Shown here piece after piece: positions 25,715 to 32,104 of a DNA stretch of 33,988 nt. The DNA is from Agathobacter sp. (GTDB lineage Bacteria; Bacillota; Clostridia; Lachnospirales; Lachnospiraceae): assembly GCA_022772675.1 (NCBI GenBank), contig JALEZW010000028.1, positions 1-33,988 of the forward strand, in the 5' to 3' direction. The notes under the pieces were generated by a model. It had not been told where the DNA came from. It did no database searches and was given only the letters and a program-made list of their open reading frames with translations. How positions within the stretch are numbered: position 1 is the stretch's first letter; the number at the start of each line of letters is the position of its first letter. The translations under genes and the position numbers were made by a program.

Positions 25715-26308
25715 ATGACAAAATATGATCAGATGGACCAGTTGTTAAAAGAACATGGAGGATATTTATTTTCTTCAGATATTACAAATGCAGGCATTTC
25801 AAGGACATATTTGGCAAAATATGTAAAAGAAAATCATCTGGAAAAAGTGGCCAAAGGAATTTATATTGCCGAAGACATTTGGCCGGATGATCTGTATATT
25901 GTACAGGTATGTAATCCGAAGGTTATTTTCTCCGGGGAAACAGCCCTGTATTTACATGGACTGACGGACAGGGAATACTCCGAAATCTGCGTGTGTGTTC
26001 CGCCCAGGTTCAGTCAGACACGTTTACGGGAGAGGGGGGTTGTTGTTCACCAGGAAAGAGACGGCATCTATGGACTGGGCGAAATGAAGTTGAAAACAAA
26101 TTATGGAAACACTGTACGGACATACGATAAAGAGAGAACAGTATGCGATTTGATAAAAAACAGGGGAGATTTTGAAGTACAGAGTTTTCAAACAGCCATG
26201 AAGGCATTCATGAGGGATTCGCAGAAGGATATGTCAAAGTTGATGATGTATGCGGAAAAACTCAGAATCAGGGATGAAGTGATGAAGTACGTGGAGGTTA
26301 TGCTATGA
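25715..26308 (+). CDS. abiEi: AbiEi-family antitoxin (type IV toxin-antitoxin)
   Basis: The 197-residue protein has an N-terminal winged-helix domain (about 1-60, with FSSDITNAGISRTYLAKYV) and then the AbiEi body, including KVAKGIYIAE, FSGETALYLHGL and VRTYDKERTVCDLI, which are typical of this family. AbiEi acts as antitoxin by opposing the AbiEii nucleotidyltransferase and by repressing the operon. The stop overlaps the abiEii start by 4 bases. The gene looks intact although its partner is frameshifted. Confidence 0.88.
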   Translation: MTKYDQMDQLLKEHGGYLFSSDITNAGISRTYLAKYVKENHLEKVAKGIYIAEDIWPDDLYIVQVCNPKVIFSGETALYLHGLTDREYSEICVCVPPRFSQTRLRERGVVVHQERDGIYGLGEMKLKTNYGNTVRTYDKERTVCDLIKNRGDFEVQSFQTAMKAFMRDSQKDMSKLMMYAEKLRIRDEVMKYVEVML

Positions 26309-27145
26309 TAACATCAGCGATGCAGTTAAAAGCTAAGGTCAGAAATCTGAGTCACGGAGATAATCAGAGAGCAAAGGCTTTGATCCGAATATTTTTTATG
26401 GAGAGACTGTTGGAGCGGATATCGCTGTCAAAATACAAAGACCAGTTTGTATTAAAAGGTGGCATGCTGGTTTCATCGTTGTTAGGAATCAACTTTAGGG
26501 CGACTATGGATTATTGATACTACAGTGAAAGCCCTGCCGCTTACAAAGAATGATATAGAGAAGATTATTTCAGAAATATGCAAAATCCCGTTAGATGATC
26601 ACATAGCTTTTAAGATAACGGGAATAGAAACAATCATGGATGAATTTGATTATCCGGGTATTCGTGTTCACATAGAGGGAACAATGGAGAAGCTCCGTCA
26701 GCCAATGAAGATCGATGTATCCACAGATGATGCAATTACTCCGGGAGCCATAGAATACATGTATCCGCTGCTGTTTGAGGAAAGGGAAATCCGCCTGAAT
26801 ACATATAACGTGGAAACATTGCTTGCGGAGAAAACACAGACTATATTAAATCGTGGCCCGGCAAATACACGGATGAGGGATTTTTATGATCTTTATGAGA
26901 TTTCAGAACGAAAAGAGTTTGCATGGGATACATACAAGAATGCCTTTTATGCAACATGCCGGAAACGAAAGACCGAATTTACAAAGGATAAGATAAAAGA
27001 GGTGCTTGCTCTCATTTCATCCAGCATGGAAATGAAGGATTTGTGGGAGAATTATAAAAAGAAAAACTATTATGTTGAAGACATTGATTATGGGGAAATG
27101 ATGAAGCGGATATCAGAGACCATTATTAAGATGGCAGAAAGTTAA
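26305..27145 (+). pseudogene. abiEii: abiEii nucleotidyltransferase toxin, frameshifted
   Basis: Two frames together give a full-length AbiEii (about 280 residues). The first 70 codons run to FVLKGGMLVSSLLGI and RATMDY, then stop at 26515-26517. The second frame continues as DTTVKALPLTKNDIEKI to the normal C-terminus at 27145. Removing one T near 26512 restores ATG GAT ATT GAT ACT, that is MDIDTT, the D-x-D metal site of the nucleotidyltransferase (GG...DxD). So a single inserted base destroys the catalytic motif and truncates the toxin. AbiEii enzymes block growth by nucleotidyl transfer (tRNA acceptor stems in studied homologues). It could be a true inactivation, a phase-variable site or a sequencing error. 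Confidence 0.85.
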
Positions 27146-27155
27146 AGACACCAGA

Positions 27156-27189
27156 ACAAAGCCTCTCCAATATGTTGGAGAGGCTTTGT
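27156..27189. terminator. Bidirectional terminator
   Basis: ACAAAGCCTCTCCAA (27156-27170) and its perfect complement (27175-27189) are separated by TATG. The 15-bp stem sits between the convergent abiE operon and the minus-strand regulator, so it probably serves both. Confidence 0.8.
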
Positions 27190-27218
27190 CGAAAGAACTA
27201 TTAATAGTTAGTCTGGTA

Positions 27219-27422
27219 TCAGTTTTCCCGTACATAGAAGATATCTTCCACCACCAGGTGAAAGTATTGGGCCATGCGGAGCATGAATTCCCCGGAAGGC
27301 GGACATTCTTCCCGCTCTACCCGGCCAATCGTTTTTGAACTGAATCCCGTTGCGTTCGCAAGGTCCTTCTGATGGAGCCCACGGGATTTCCGGATCTCTT
27401 TAAGATGGTTTGCTACAGTCAT
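27219..27422 (-). CDS. XRE-family HTH regulator (67 aa)
   Basis: The protein is a single helix-turn-helix domain: LKEIRKSRGLHQKDLANATG, FSSKTIGRVEREE, then the closing helix MLRMAQYFHLVVEDIF. It is like small Cro/CI-type regulators of phages and ICEs, which bind operators as dimers. It lies downstream of the S24 repressor on the same strand (63-bp gap), so both are likely part of the lysogeny-like switch of the element. AAGGAAG lies ahead of the ATG on the minus strand. Targets are not known. Confidence 0.88.
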   Translation of the reverse strand: MTVANHLKEIRKSRGLHQKDLANATGFSSKTIGRVEREECPPSGEFMLRMAQYFHLVVEDIFYVREN

Positions 27423-27485
27423 GTAAATTCCTTCTTCCTTAAATTATATTTGTCATGTTAAAAAGGGAAAGAGCGCAGATGTGTA

Positions 27486-28226
27486 TTATCCGTGGTATCC
27501 CTGAAGTTCTGAGGCACTGCTTTTCCCAATTACTTTACCGAAAATATCCAGCCGGTCATCGCTGCCGATGAGAATGGGGGTGTATTTCTTATTGAGAGAA
27601 ATAAGGAATACGCCCTTTTCGTCATCCTTGAGTTTCTTGATGTAGGCATCCCCGTTCAGGGAGAATATTCCAATGTCCCCGTTTTCCAGGGTATCCTGCT
27701 TCATCACCCATGCAATCTGTCCATCTTCAAACTGTGGCTCCATACTGTCGCCGCTGATACGTACGCCGAAGGTGGCATTTTCCGGAATGAGTGTATTGTT
27801 TTCAATGGTAATGGTTTCTTTCGGCCCGTCTGTCAGGAAATTTCCGGTACCAGCGGATACGGCATTCTCAAAAATGTCAATCTGTCTGGAGAAGGGGAGA
27901 ATTTTGCATATTTTCTTCTCATACTGGCCGCTGGCGTGGAGCAGGTGGATATAATCCAGAGCTTTTTCCTTTCCCTCATCGGACAGGGAAGAAAGCGGGT
28001 CCGAGGGATTTACACCAAAATATGATTCATACATGTTGGTGATATCCAGTATCTTACATATTTGGAAAAACGTGCTTACGCTTGGTTCTGCAAGGTTGCG
28101 TTCCCAGTTGGACACGCTCTTGAAGGTGGCTTTTATGCCAGCCTGGTTGAGGGCGTCTGCAAGAGCAGCCTGTGAATAGCCTTTCTTTTTCCGGTTAACC
28201 GCAATCATTTCACCGATTGAGTACAT
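27486..28226 (-). CDS. LexA/CI-like repressor with S24 self-cleavage domain
   Basis: An N-terminal HTH (about residues 5-60, GYSQAALADALNQAG and FKSVSNWERN) is followed by a linker and a C-terminal S24 peptidase domain. The nucleophile is Ser161 in GDSMEP, the general base is Lys197 in YIKKL, and a cleavage site Ala125-Gly126 lies in SAGTG. Such repressors cut themselves when RecA is activated by DNA damage, which releases repression. Transcribed divergently from the small-gene operon at 28453, with the dyad at 28336-28349 between the two promoters. It is the likely master repressor of excision and transfer. Confidence 0.9.
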   Translation of the reverse strand: MYSIGEMIAVNRKKKGYSQAALADALNQAGIKATFKSVSNWERNLAEPSVSTFFQICKILDITNMYESYFGVNPSDPLSSLSDEGKEKALDYIHLLHASGQYEKKICKILPFSRQIDIFENAVSAGTGNFLTDGPKETITIENNTLIPENATFGVRISGDSMEPQFEDGQIAWVMKQDTLENGDIGIFSLNGDAYIKKLKDDEKGVFLISLNKKYTPILIGSDDRLDIFGKVIGKSSASELQGYHG

Positions 28227-28280
28227 GATCTACCTCTTTTCTGACATTATCGTTTCATCTTTTGTATTATTTCTATCCTC

Positions 28281-28309
28281 AGTATATATGAATTTATCCT
28301 GTAAATCAA
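28281..28309 (-). promoter_or_regulatory. Sigma-A promoter of the S24 repressor gene
   Basis: On the minus strand, TTGATT (28304-28309) and TATACT (28281-28286) are 17 bp apart and lie about 55 bases ahead of the repressor ATG. Confidence 0.7.
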
Positions 28310-28335
28310 GCAAAAATCCAATTATATAAGAAAAA

Positions 28336-28349
28336 GGACATATCTGTCC
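28336..28349. promoter_or_regulatory. Operator-like dyad
   Basis: GGACA-TATC-TGTCC is a perfect 14-bp dyad with a 4-bp centre that ends one base before the -35 box of the rightward promoter and lies between two divergent promoters. It is a good candidate binding site for the adjacent S24 repressor or the XRE protein. Confidence 0.5.
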
Positions 28350-28350
28350 G

Positions 28351-28380
28351 TTGACAATCCAATAAATATGGAGTTATACT
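28351..28380 (+). promoter_or_regulatory. Sigma-A promoter of the rightward accessory operon
   Basis: A consensus TTGACA (28351-28356), an 18-bp spacer and TATACT (28375-28380) precede the short gene at 28453. The dyad abuts the -35 box, so repression is expected. Confidence 0.8.
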
Positions 28381-28452
28381 TGCACCGTAGAAAAGATAAC
28401 CGGGGTAAGGAAACCATCGGTACAACGGTTTTTCAAACAGGGAGGTGACACA

Positions 28453-28548
28453 ATGGATTCAAACAAGGTTTACGTGGATGTGCTTACGGAATTTTCAAAG
28501 GACGGTCTTCTGATCCCACGGGAGATCACCTGGGACAATAATTTATAG
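28453..28548 (+). pseudogene. Truncated small accessory protein (31 codons)
   Basis: ATG 28453 has a strong GGGAGGTGACACA ahead, and the peptide begins MDSNKVYVDVLTEF and ends at REITWDNNL. It resembles the N-terminus of a small ICE/phage protein of around 100 residues that I recall near S24 repressors in clostridial elements, where the reading goes on after 'ITW'. Here a stop follows. The next ~220 bases (28549-28771) hold no convincing gene, only an open frame without a good start and a GC-rich hairpin (AGCAGCC/GGCTGCT around 28634-28674), so I read this as a gene that lost its 3' part. Confidence 0.4.
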
Positions 28549-28771
28549 TTTCTGGAACGGGCTTAATCCGGATGCCGAATACCGGATAGAAGTCCTGTTA
28601 ATATTTTAAAAGATCAGCATAGAAGATGTGCAGCAGCCGCGCGGACTTCGGCGCACAGGAATGGCTGCTTCAGTAACCGAAAAGATCGGACGGTTATTAG
28701 TACGCTTGCGAGGTGACATATTCCCTTTTCCTCATAAAAGCAGAAGATGGATTTTATGGAGGTACGAACGA

Positions 28772-28972
28772 ATGCAAGAACAGATCACATTTTACTGCAG
28801 AAACTGCAAAAAGAGCTTAAAAATTGCCTACAACATGACCGGCAGGGAGGATGCCCCGGTGATGCCAAGCATCCAGATCAAATGTCATCACTGTAAAAGA
28901 GTGATGGTCTTAAAACATTTTACAGAGAAAAACCTGACAGAGGGTGTCACGGACAGCAAATATTACATTTAA
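28772..28972 (+). CDS. Small zinc-ribbon-like protein (66 aa)
   Basis: The protein has two CxxC pairs, FYCRNC (Cys8/Cys11 region) and IKCHHC about 30 residues later, spaced as in a zinc ribbon, and then a basic tail. I chose ATG 28772 because TGGAGG lies 8 bases upstream; an open frame further upstream has no ribosome site and a different composition. Such proteins bind nucleic acid or act as adaptor domains. The function is unknown. It belongs to the operon from 28351 that ends at the terminator near 29090. Confidence 0.65.
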   Translation: MQEQITFYCRNCKKSLKIAYNMTGREDAPVMPSIQIKCHHCKRVMVLKHFTEKNLTEGVTDSKYYI

Positions 28973-29042
28973 CTGTTACCGTGATAATGAAAACTGAATG
29001 ACTGCTCATCACGATATGAGAGACGGTAAGTCATCTTAAAGA

Positions 29043-29093
29043 GGCGTGAAAAAGAACCAGTTAAAAGCTGGCGGCTTTTTCACGTCTTTTTTG
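29043..29093 (+). terminator. Terminator with large hairpin
   Basis: CGTGAAAAAG (29045-29054) pairs with CTTTTTCACG (29075-29084), with an inner CCAG/CTGG stem, followed by TCTTTTTTG. It ends the short accessory operon. A further inverted repeat (CTCAT/ATGAG inside ATGAC/GTCAT) lies just upstream in the non-coding 28973-29042. Confidence 0.85.
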
Positions 29094-29210
29094 CTGCAAA
29101 AATTAATAAGGAATGAAAGGAAACGGCTTTTTTCCTGGTTCAACACCGGGAGGAAGTCTTTTTTCATGCATGGGATTTTTCTCCCTGAAAAGAAAAAGGA
29201 GGAAAGAAAC

Positions 29211-30302
29211 ATGCGTAAAGAATTAATTTTTGACAGGAACAGTGAGGATTTATCTGAGTACATGACAAGGGCAGCTGAAGGTCTTCGGTCTATAAAAACG
29301 GGAATTATGACATCATATGGGCTGAATTTAGGAGAAGAACTCCCGGAAACGGAACAGGAGGAATTTAAACAGTATGTTTATGCTTTGGCTGTGGCGGAAA
29401 TGGAGAGGACGGAAGGAAAGTACTGTTTAAGGCGGCACGGATTTGGAGAGGATGGGGAAGACTTCCTCTCCAATTTCAAGATTGTGATCCTTAAGAACCT
29501 GGAAAAGTTTAACGATTCACAGCATCTTGCAGAGGATGGGAAGAAATATCAGTTCTCTACATTTTTAAAGCACTTGTCTCTGGAGGCAGTATGCATGACA
29601 TATGCCCAGATTCACGGGGTGACCCGGGATGTGGAGAAAAAATTCACCCTGGTATTAGGCACAATGAAAAAGCTGGCAAGGGAGAGACAGATGGATATGG
29701 AACAGATCAGCCCGGAGATGATTCATGAGGCAAGACCATCCGTGTCGGTAAATGACATTCAGGCAGTTATTGATTTTACGAGGGGCAGGGAATCCCTGGA
29801 TAAGATGACCGAAGAGGACAGACTGGAAGGGGAATTTTTAAAAGGACAGGAGGAACTGGATGACAGCGGGCTGGATACTCTGGATTTATCGGTTGAGAGA
29901 GCGCTTGATACATTTTTGGGCGAAATGAGGGATGTGGAAAAATTTTTCATGCTGGTGGAGATTGGCTGTTCAGAAAAGTATCAGCGCATGACATCTTCTC
30001 AGCTTTCCTGTGATCCGTTCTTCGTCCATCTTGTATTGGAAGACGATAAATTTGCGAAAAATGTGGTAACAGGAGATGTGGTAGTTAAGAGACCGAACAG
30101 GAGCAGTGCCAAGGGCGTGGAGGAAATGCATTACGAGAATGTAAAGCATGTGACAGAGAACATGATTCGGTATCAGCGGGCAAATGCGAAAAAGAAGTGG
30201 AGAAAGCTTTCGGATGTGCTTTTCCCGGAGGATATCTGCGGAAGGAGTGGGGTGGAATATTTTATGGAGCAGTGGAGAAGGCTGATAGAAACGAATAGGT
30301 AA
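29211..30302 (+). CDS. Divergent sigma-70-like regulator (363 aa)
   Basis: The middle of the protein carries FLSNFKIVILKNLEKFN and YQFSTFLKHLSLEAVCMTYA, which look like sigma region 2 (the KFD...FSTYL...IR pattern), then EKKFTLVLGTMKKLA and MEQISPEMIHEARPSVSVND, like region 3 with its 'T.EEIA..L..S...V' pattern. The C-terminal part lacks an obvious region 4 and is unrecognised. I infer a promoter-recognition or DNA-binding regulator. I chose ATG 29211 with AAAGGAGG upstream; the longer frame from 29046 would start within the preceding terminator. Its own promoter is not evident. It may direct transcription of transfer or excision genes. Confidence 0.6.
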   Translation: MRKELIFDRNSEDLSEYMTRAAEGLRSIKTGIMTSYGLNLGEELPETEQEEFKQYVYALAVAEMERTEGKYCLRRHGFGEDGEDFLSNFKIVILKNLEKFNDSQHLAEDGKKYQFSTFLKHLSLEAVCMTYAQIHGVTRDVEKKFTLVLGTMKKLARERQMDMEQISPEMIHEARPSVSVNDIQAVIDFTRGRESLDKMTEEDRLEGEFLKGQEELDDSGLDTLDLSVERALDTFLGEMRDVEKFFMLVEIGCSEKYQRMTSSQLSCDPFFVHLVLEDDKFAKNVVTGDVVVKRPNRSSAKGVEEMHYENVKHVTENMIRYQRANAKKKWRKLSDVLFPEDICGRSGVEYFMEQWRRLIETNR

Positions 30303-30442
30303 AAGGAGGGAGACAACTTTCTTTTTTAGAGAGAAAGAGGTACAATGTCAGTAGGGAGAAATATGATTTTAGTCTCCAACAGAGAAGAGTGATTCTGGAA
30401 AGAGTCCTGGAAAAGGGCAAATTTATCATTACAGATTATTAA
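30299..30442 (+). pseudogene. Possible gene remnant between sigma-like gene and DUF4869 gene
   Basis: An open frame without a start codon encodes about 47 residues with protein-like character (for example KYDFSLQQRRVILERVLEKG) up to a stop at 30440. It is in the -1 frame relative to the end of the sigma-like gene. No family was recognised. The rest of the 30303-30474 gap shows nothing else. Confidence 0.25.
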
Positions 30443-30474
30443 TTGAAGAATGAGTGGAGCAAAGGAGTACAGCT

Positions 30475-30936
30475 ATGCTTACTATTATTTTTGGAGATGT
30501 TTCGGAGGCAATTTATAATACAAGCGTTTATTTTAAAAATACCTATGAGCCGGAATGGATTACCGCTGATCTTGCAAAAAAGATCATATTGGATGTGGAT
30601 AAATCAGAAGTGCTTGGATCGGAATGTATTAACAGTCCGGTTTTAGGACAGATTCCACCGGAGCGGTTATCGGGTGGAACGAAAACTCTGCTGCTGATAC
30701 TGAACGAGCCGGAACGGATTTTCAATGCCTCTACATGTGGCGATAATTGTGCAAAATGGATCCTTGAAATCGCAAAACAGCAGGATGTTACGATTAATCT
30801 TCGGCATATCATGAACTTTGGACATGATACATCCTTTGAAATTTATATCCAAAATGGTGGAGAAGTTGTACATTCTATGAAGGAGCTGATACCGATTGCT
30901 CACAAATATCTGAATATGAGCAAAGAGAACGGATAG
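30475..30936 (+). CDS. DUF4869 family protein
   Basis: The 153-residue protein begins LTIIFGDV and contains EAIYNTSVYFKNTYEPEWI, LDVDKSEVL, SPVLGQIPPERLSGGTKTLL and LRHIMNF, a pattern I associate with DUF4869, a family of unknown function in clostridial mobile elements. The start is ATG 30475 with AAAGGAG ahead. It is followed, 24 bases later, by a small P-loop protein; I recall such neighbours occurring as a pair. No catalytic residues can be named. Confidence 0.7.
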   Translation: MLTIIFGDVSEAIYNTSVYFKNTYEPEWITADLAKKIILDVDKSEVLGSECINSPVLGQIPPERLSGGTKTLLLILNEPERIFNASTCGDNCAKWILEIAKQQDVTINLRHIMNFGHDTSFEIYIQNGGEVVHSMKELIPIAHKYLNMSKENG

Positions 30937-30959
30937 CGATAGCGGATGCGGGGAGCAAT

Positions 30960-31406
30960 ATGAAGGGTTCACACAGAATAATAGTTGAGACAAAAAGAAT
31001 AAAATATGATTTTACAATCAAGAGAAATGTAACCATAATTGCCGGGAACAGTGCAACGGGGAAAACAACATTGATAGAGATGATTCAGGAATTCTATGAG
31101 AATGGAGAGCAAAGCGGAATTATCCTGCAATGTGATAAATCTTGCGTAGTCCTGGAGGGACGGCAGTTGGATCCGTGTTTGGGAAACGTACATGATTCGA
31201 TTGTTTTTATTGATGGAGGAAATTCTTTTATTACATCGTCGGAATTTGCAGATTGGGTAAAGGAATCAGATAATTATTTTGTTATCGCTACGAGAGAGGA
31301 ACTTTCATTGATACCGAATGATTTAAAAGAAATAGACGGTTTACGAAGAGCTGAAAAAAGCGATGACATGATGCAGAAATGTAATGAGCTATATCGTATG
31401 TGCTAA
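30960..31406 (+). CDS. Small P-loop ATPase, probably truncated
   Basis: A Walker A motif GNSATGKTTL lies near residues 29-38 and a Walker B-like strand SIVFIDGGNSF near 80-90, with a third strand YFVIATRE, so the first half of an AAA/ABC-like ATPase fold is present. At 148 residues it is short and ends abruptly in LYRMC just before the conserved leader at 31435. A longer version with a C-terminal domain is likely the ancestral form. It lies beside the DUF4869 gene and probably acts with it. The start ATG 30960 has GGGGAGC upstream. Confidence 0.65.
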   Translation: MKGSHRIIVETKRIKYDFTIKRNVTIIAGNSATGKTTLIEMIQEFYENGEQSGIILQCDKSCVVLEGRQLDPCLGNVHDSIVFIDGGNSFITSSEFADWVKESDNYFVIATREELSLIPNDLKEIDGLRRAEKSDDMMQKCNELYRMC

Positions 31407-31434
31407 AGTCTAAGTCTTCGATAGTAATTGAGTC

Positions 31435-31521
31435 ATTTCTGCAATCAGCGATTTTACGCTCCAAGTACATATTAGAAGGGAAAAATAGGTTCCCTTCTAA
31501 TATTGGAGAGGAGCATTTTAT
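31435..31521 (+). promoter_or_regulatory. Conserved 87-nt leader, copy B, with 14-bp hairpin
   Basis: It begins ATTTCTGCAATCAG (31435-31448), has GCTCCAAGTA at 31458-31467 and then a perfect 14-bp hairpin (31469-31482 with 31490-31503, 7-nt loop), directly followed by TGGAGAGGAG and the start codon at 31522. There is no T-run, so it is not a simple terminator. Block order and distance to the ATG (87 nt) are identical to the leader at 8658, while the stem bases differ but still pair. Confidence 0.75.
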
Positions 31522-31788
31522 ATGGCAGAGCAGAAGAAACAGAATCTTGCAGATCCTAAAGTACGCAAAAGATTTGTTACCTATAAGGAAGCGGCAGCTC
31601 TTTATAGCATGGGTATGAATAGAATTCAGGAGCACGCCAAGCTTGCGGGTGCAACCTATAAGATGGGAAACAAAGTCCTTGTGAACACGGATATTTTTGA
31701 AGCATATCTGGAGCAGTTTAGAATCCCTGGAGAATGTGAAGGAATGGCAAAGAGATTTACTCCGAATTTAGCTGGAATGTACAAATAA
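31522..31788 (+). CDS. Excisionase-like HTH protein, DUF6462-type
   Basis: The 88-residue protein contains RFVTYKEAAALYSMGMNRIQ, the MerR/excisionase-type winged-helix signature, then KMGNKVLVNTDIFEAYLEQF. It resembles DUF6462 proteins, by memory, which stand beside the integrase in clostridial ICEs and probably bend DNA at the ends for excision. It is two genes before the integrase. ATG 31522 has GGAGAGGAG upstream, partly next to the leader hairpin. Confidence 0.78.
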   Translation: MAEQKKQNLADPKVRKRFVTYKEAAALYSMGMNRIQEHAKLAGATYKMGNKVLVNTDIFEAYLEQFRIPGECEGMAKRFTPNLAGMYK

Positions 31789-31812
31789 AATTGAAAAAAT
31801 GTTTAACAAGTG

Positions 31813-31841
31813 TTGAACAATAATTCGTTTTGAGCTATAAT
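31813..31841 (+). promoter_or_regulatory. Sigma-A promoter upstream of the RHH and integrase genes
   Basis: TTGAAC (31813-31818), a 17-bp spacer and perfect TATAAT (31836-31841). Two GTTNAAC palindromes (31801-31807 and 31812-31818) overlap the -35 box and may be operators. Confidence 0.8.
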
Positions 31842-31872
31842 GGTTCTATGATGATTCGGAGGTATTTGATGT

Positions 31873-32049
31873 ATGAATGTAAACGGGAGACCACAAGTTG
31901 AAAATCCCAAAAAGAAAGTGTTGGGTGTACGAGTGACTTCTGATGAGCATGAACAGATTACGCAGTATGCCAAGGAACATCACAAGACCATATCGCAGGT
32001 GGTTTTAGAGAGACTTGAGTTTTTGCAAGAGAAGAATAAGTCGAACTAA
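31873..32049 (+). CDS. Ribbon-helix-helix DNA-binding protein (58 aa)
   Basis: Residues 15-55 have the ribbon-helix-helix pattern: a short strand KKVLGVRVTSDEHEQITQYA, then HHKTISQVVLERLEFLQ. It resembles MobC-like relaxosome proteins and small RHH repressors. The start ATG 31873 has CGGAGG upstream and lies 31 bases after the -10 box. It could repress the promoter that also serves the integrase. It is below the usual length for automatic gene finding but the composition and ribosome site are good. Confidence 0.72.
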   Translation: MNVNGRPQVENPKKKVLGVRVTSDEHEQITQYAKEHHKTISQVVLERLEFLQEKNKSN

Positions 32050-32073
32050 ACCACGCAAGTGAATTTCTTTCCT

Positions 32074-32093
32074 TTCCTAATTATAATTAGGAA
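32074..32093. promoter_or_regulatory. 20-bp palindrome overlapping the integrase ribosome site
   Basis: TTCCTAATTATAATTAGGAA (32074-32093) is a perfect palindrome whose right arm runs into AAGGAGAG, the integrase ribosome site. It could be a protein-binding site or an RNA hairpin that hides the ribosome site. Confidence 0.5.
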
Positions 32094-32104
32094 GGAGAGC
32101 GAGG

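Noticed and set aside
28628..28771. 48-codon upstream extension of the zinc-ribbon gene
   Set aside because: No ribosome site at its ATG, composition unlike the rest of the protein, while ATG 28772 has a good ribosome site.
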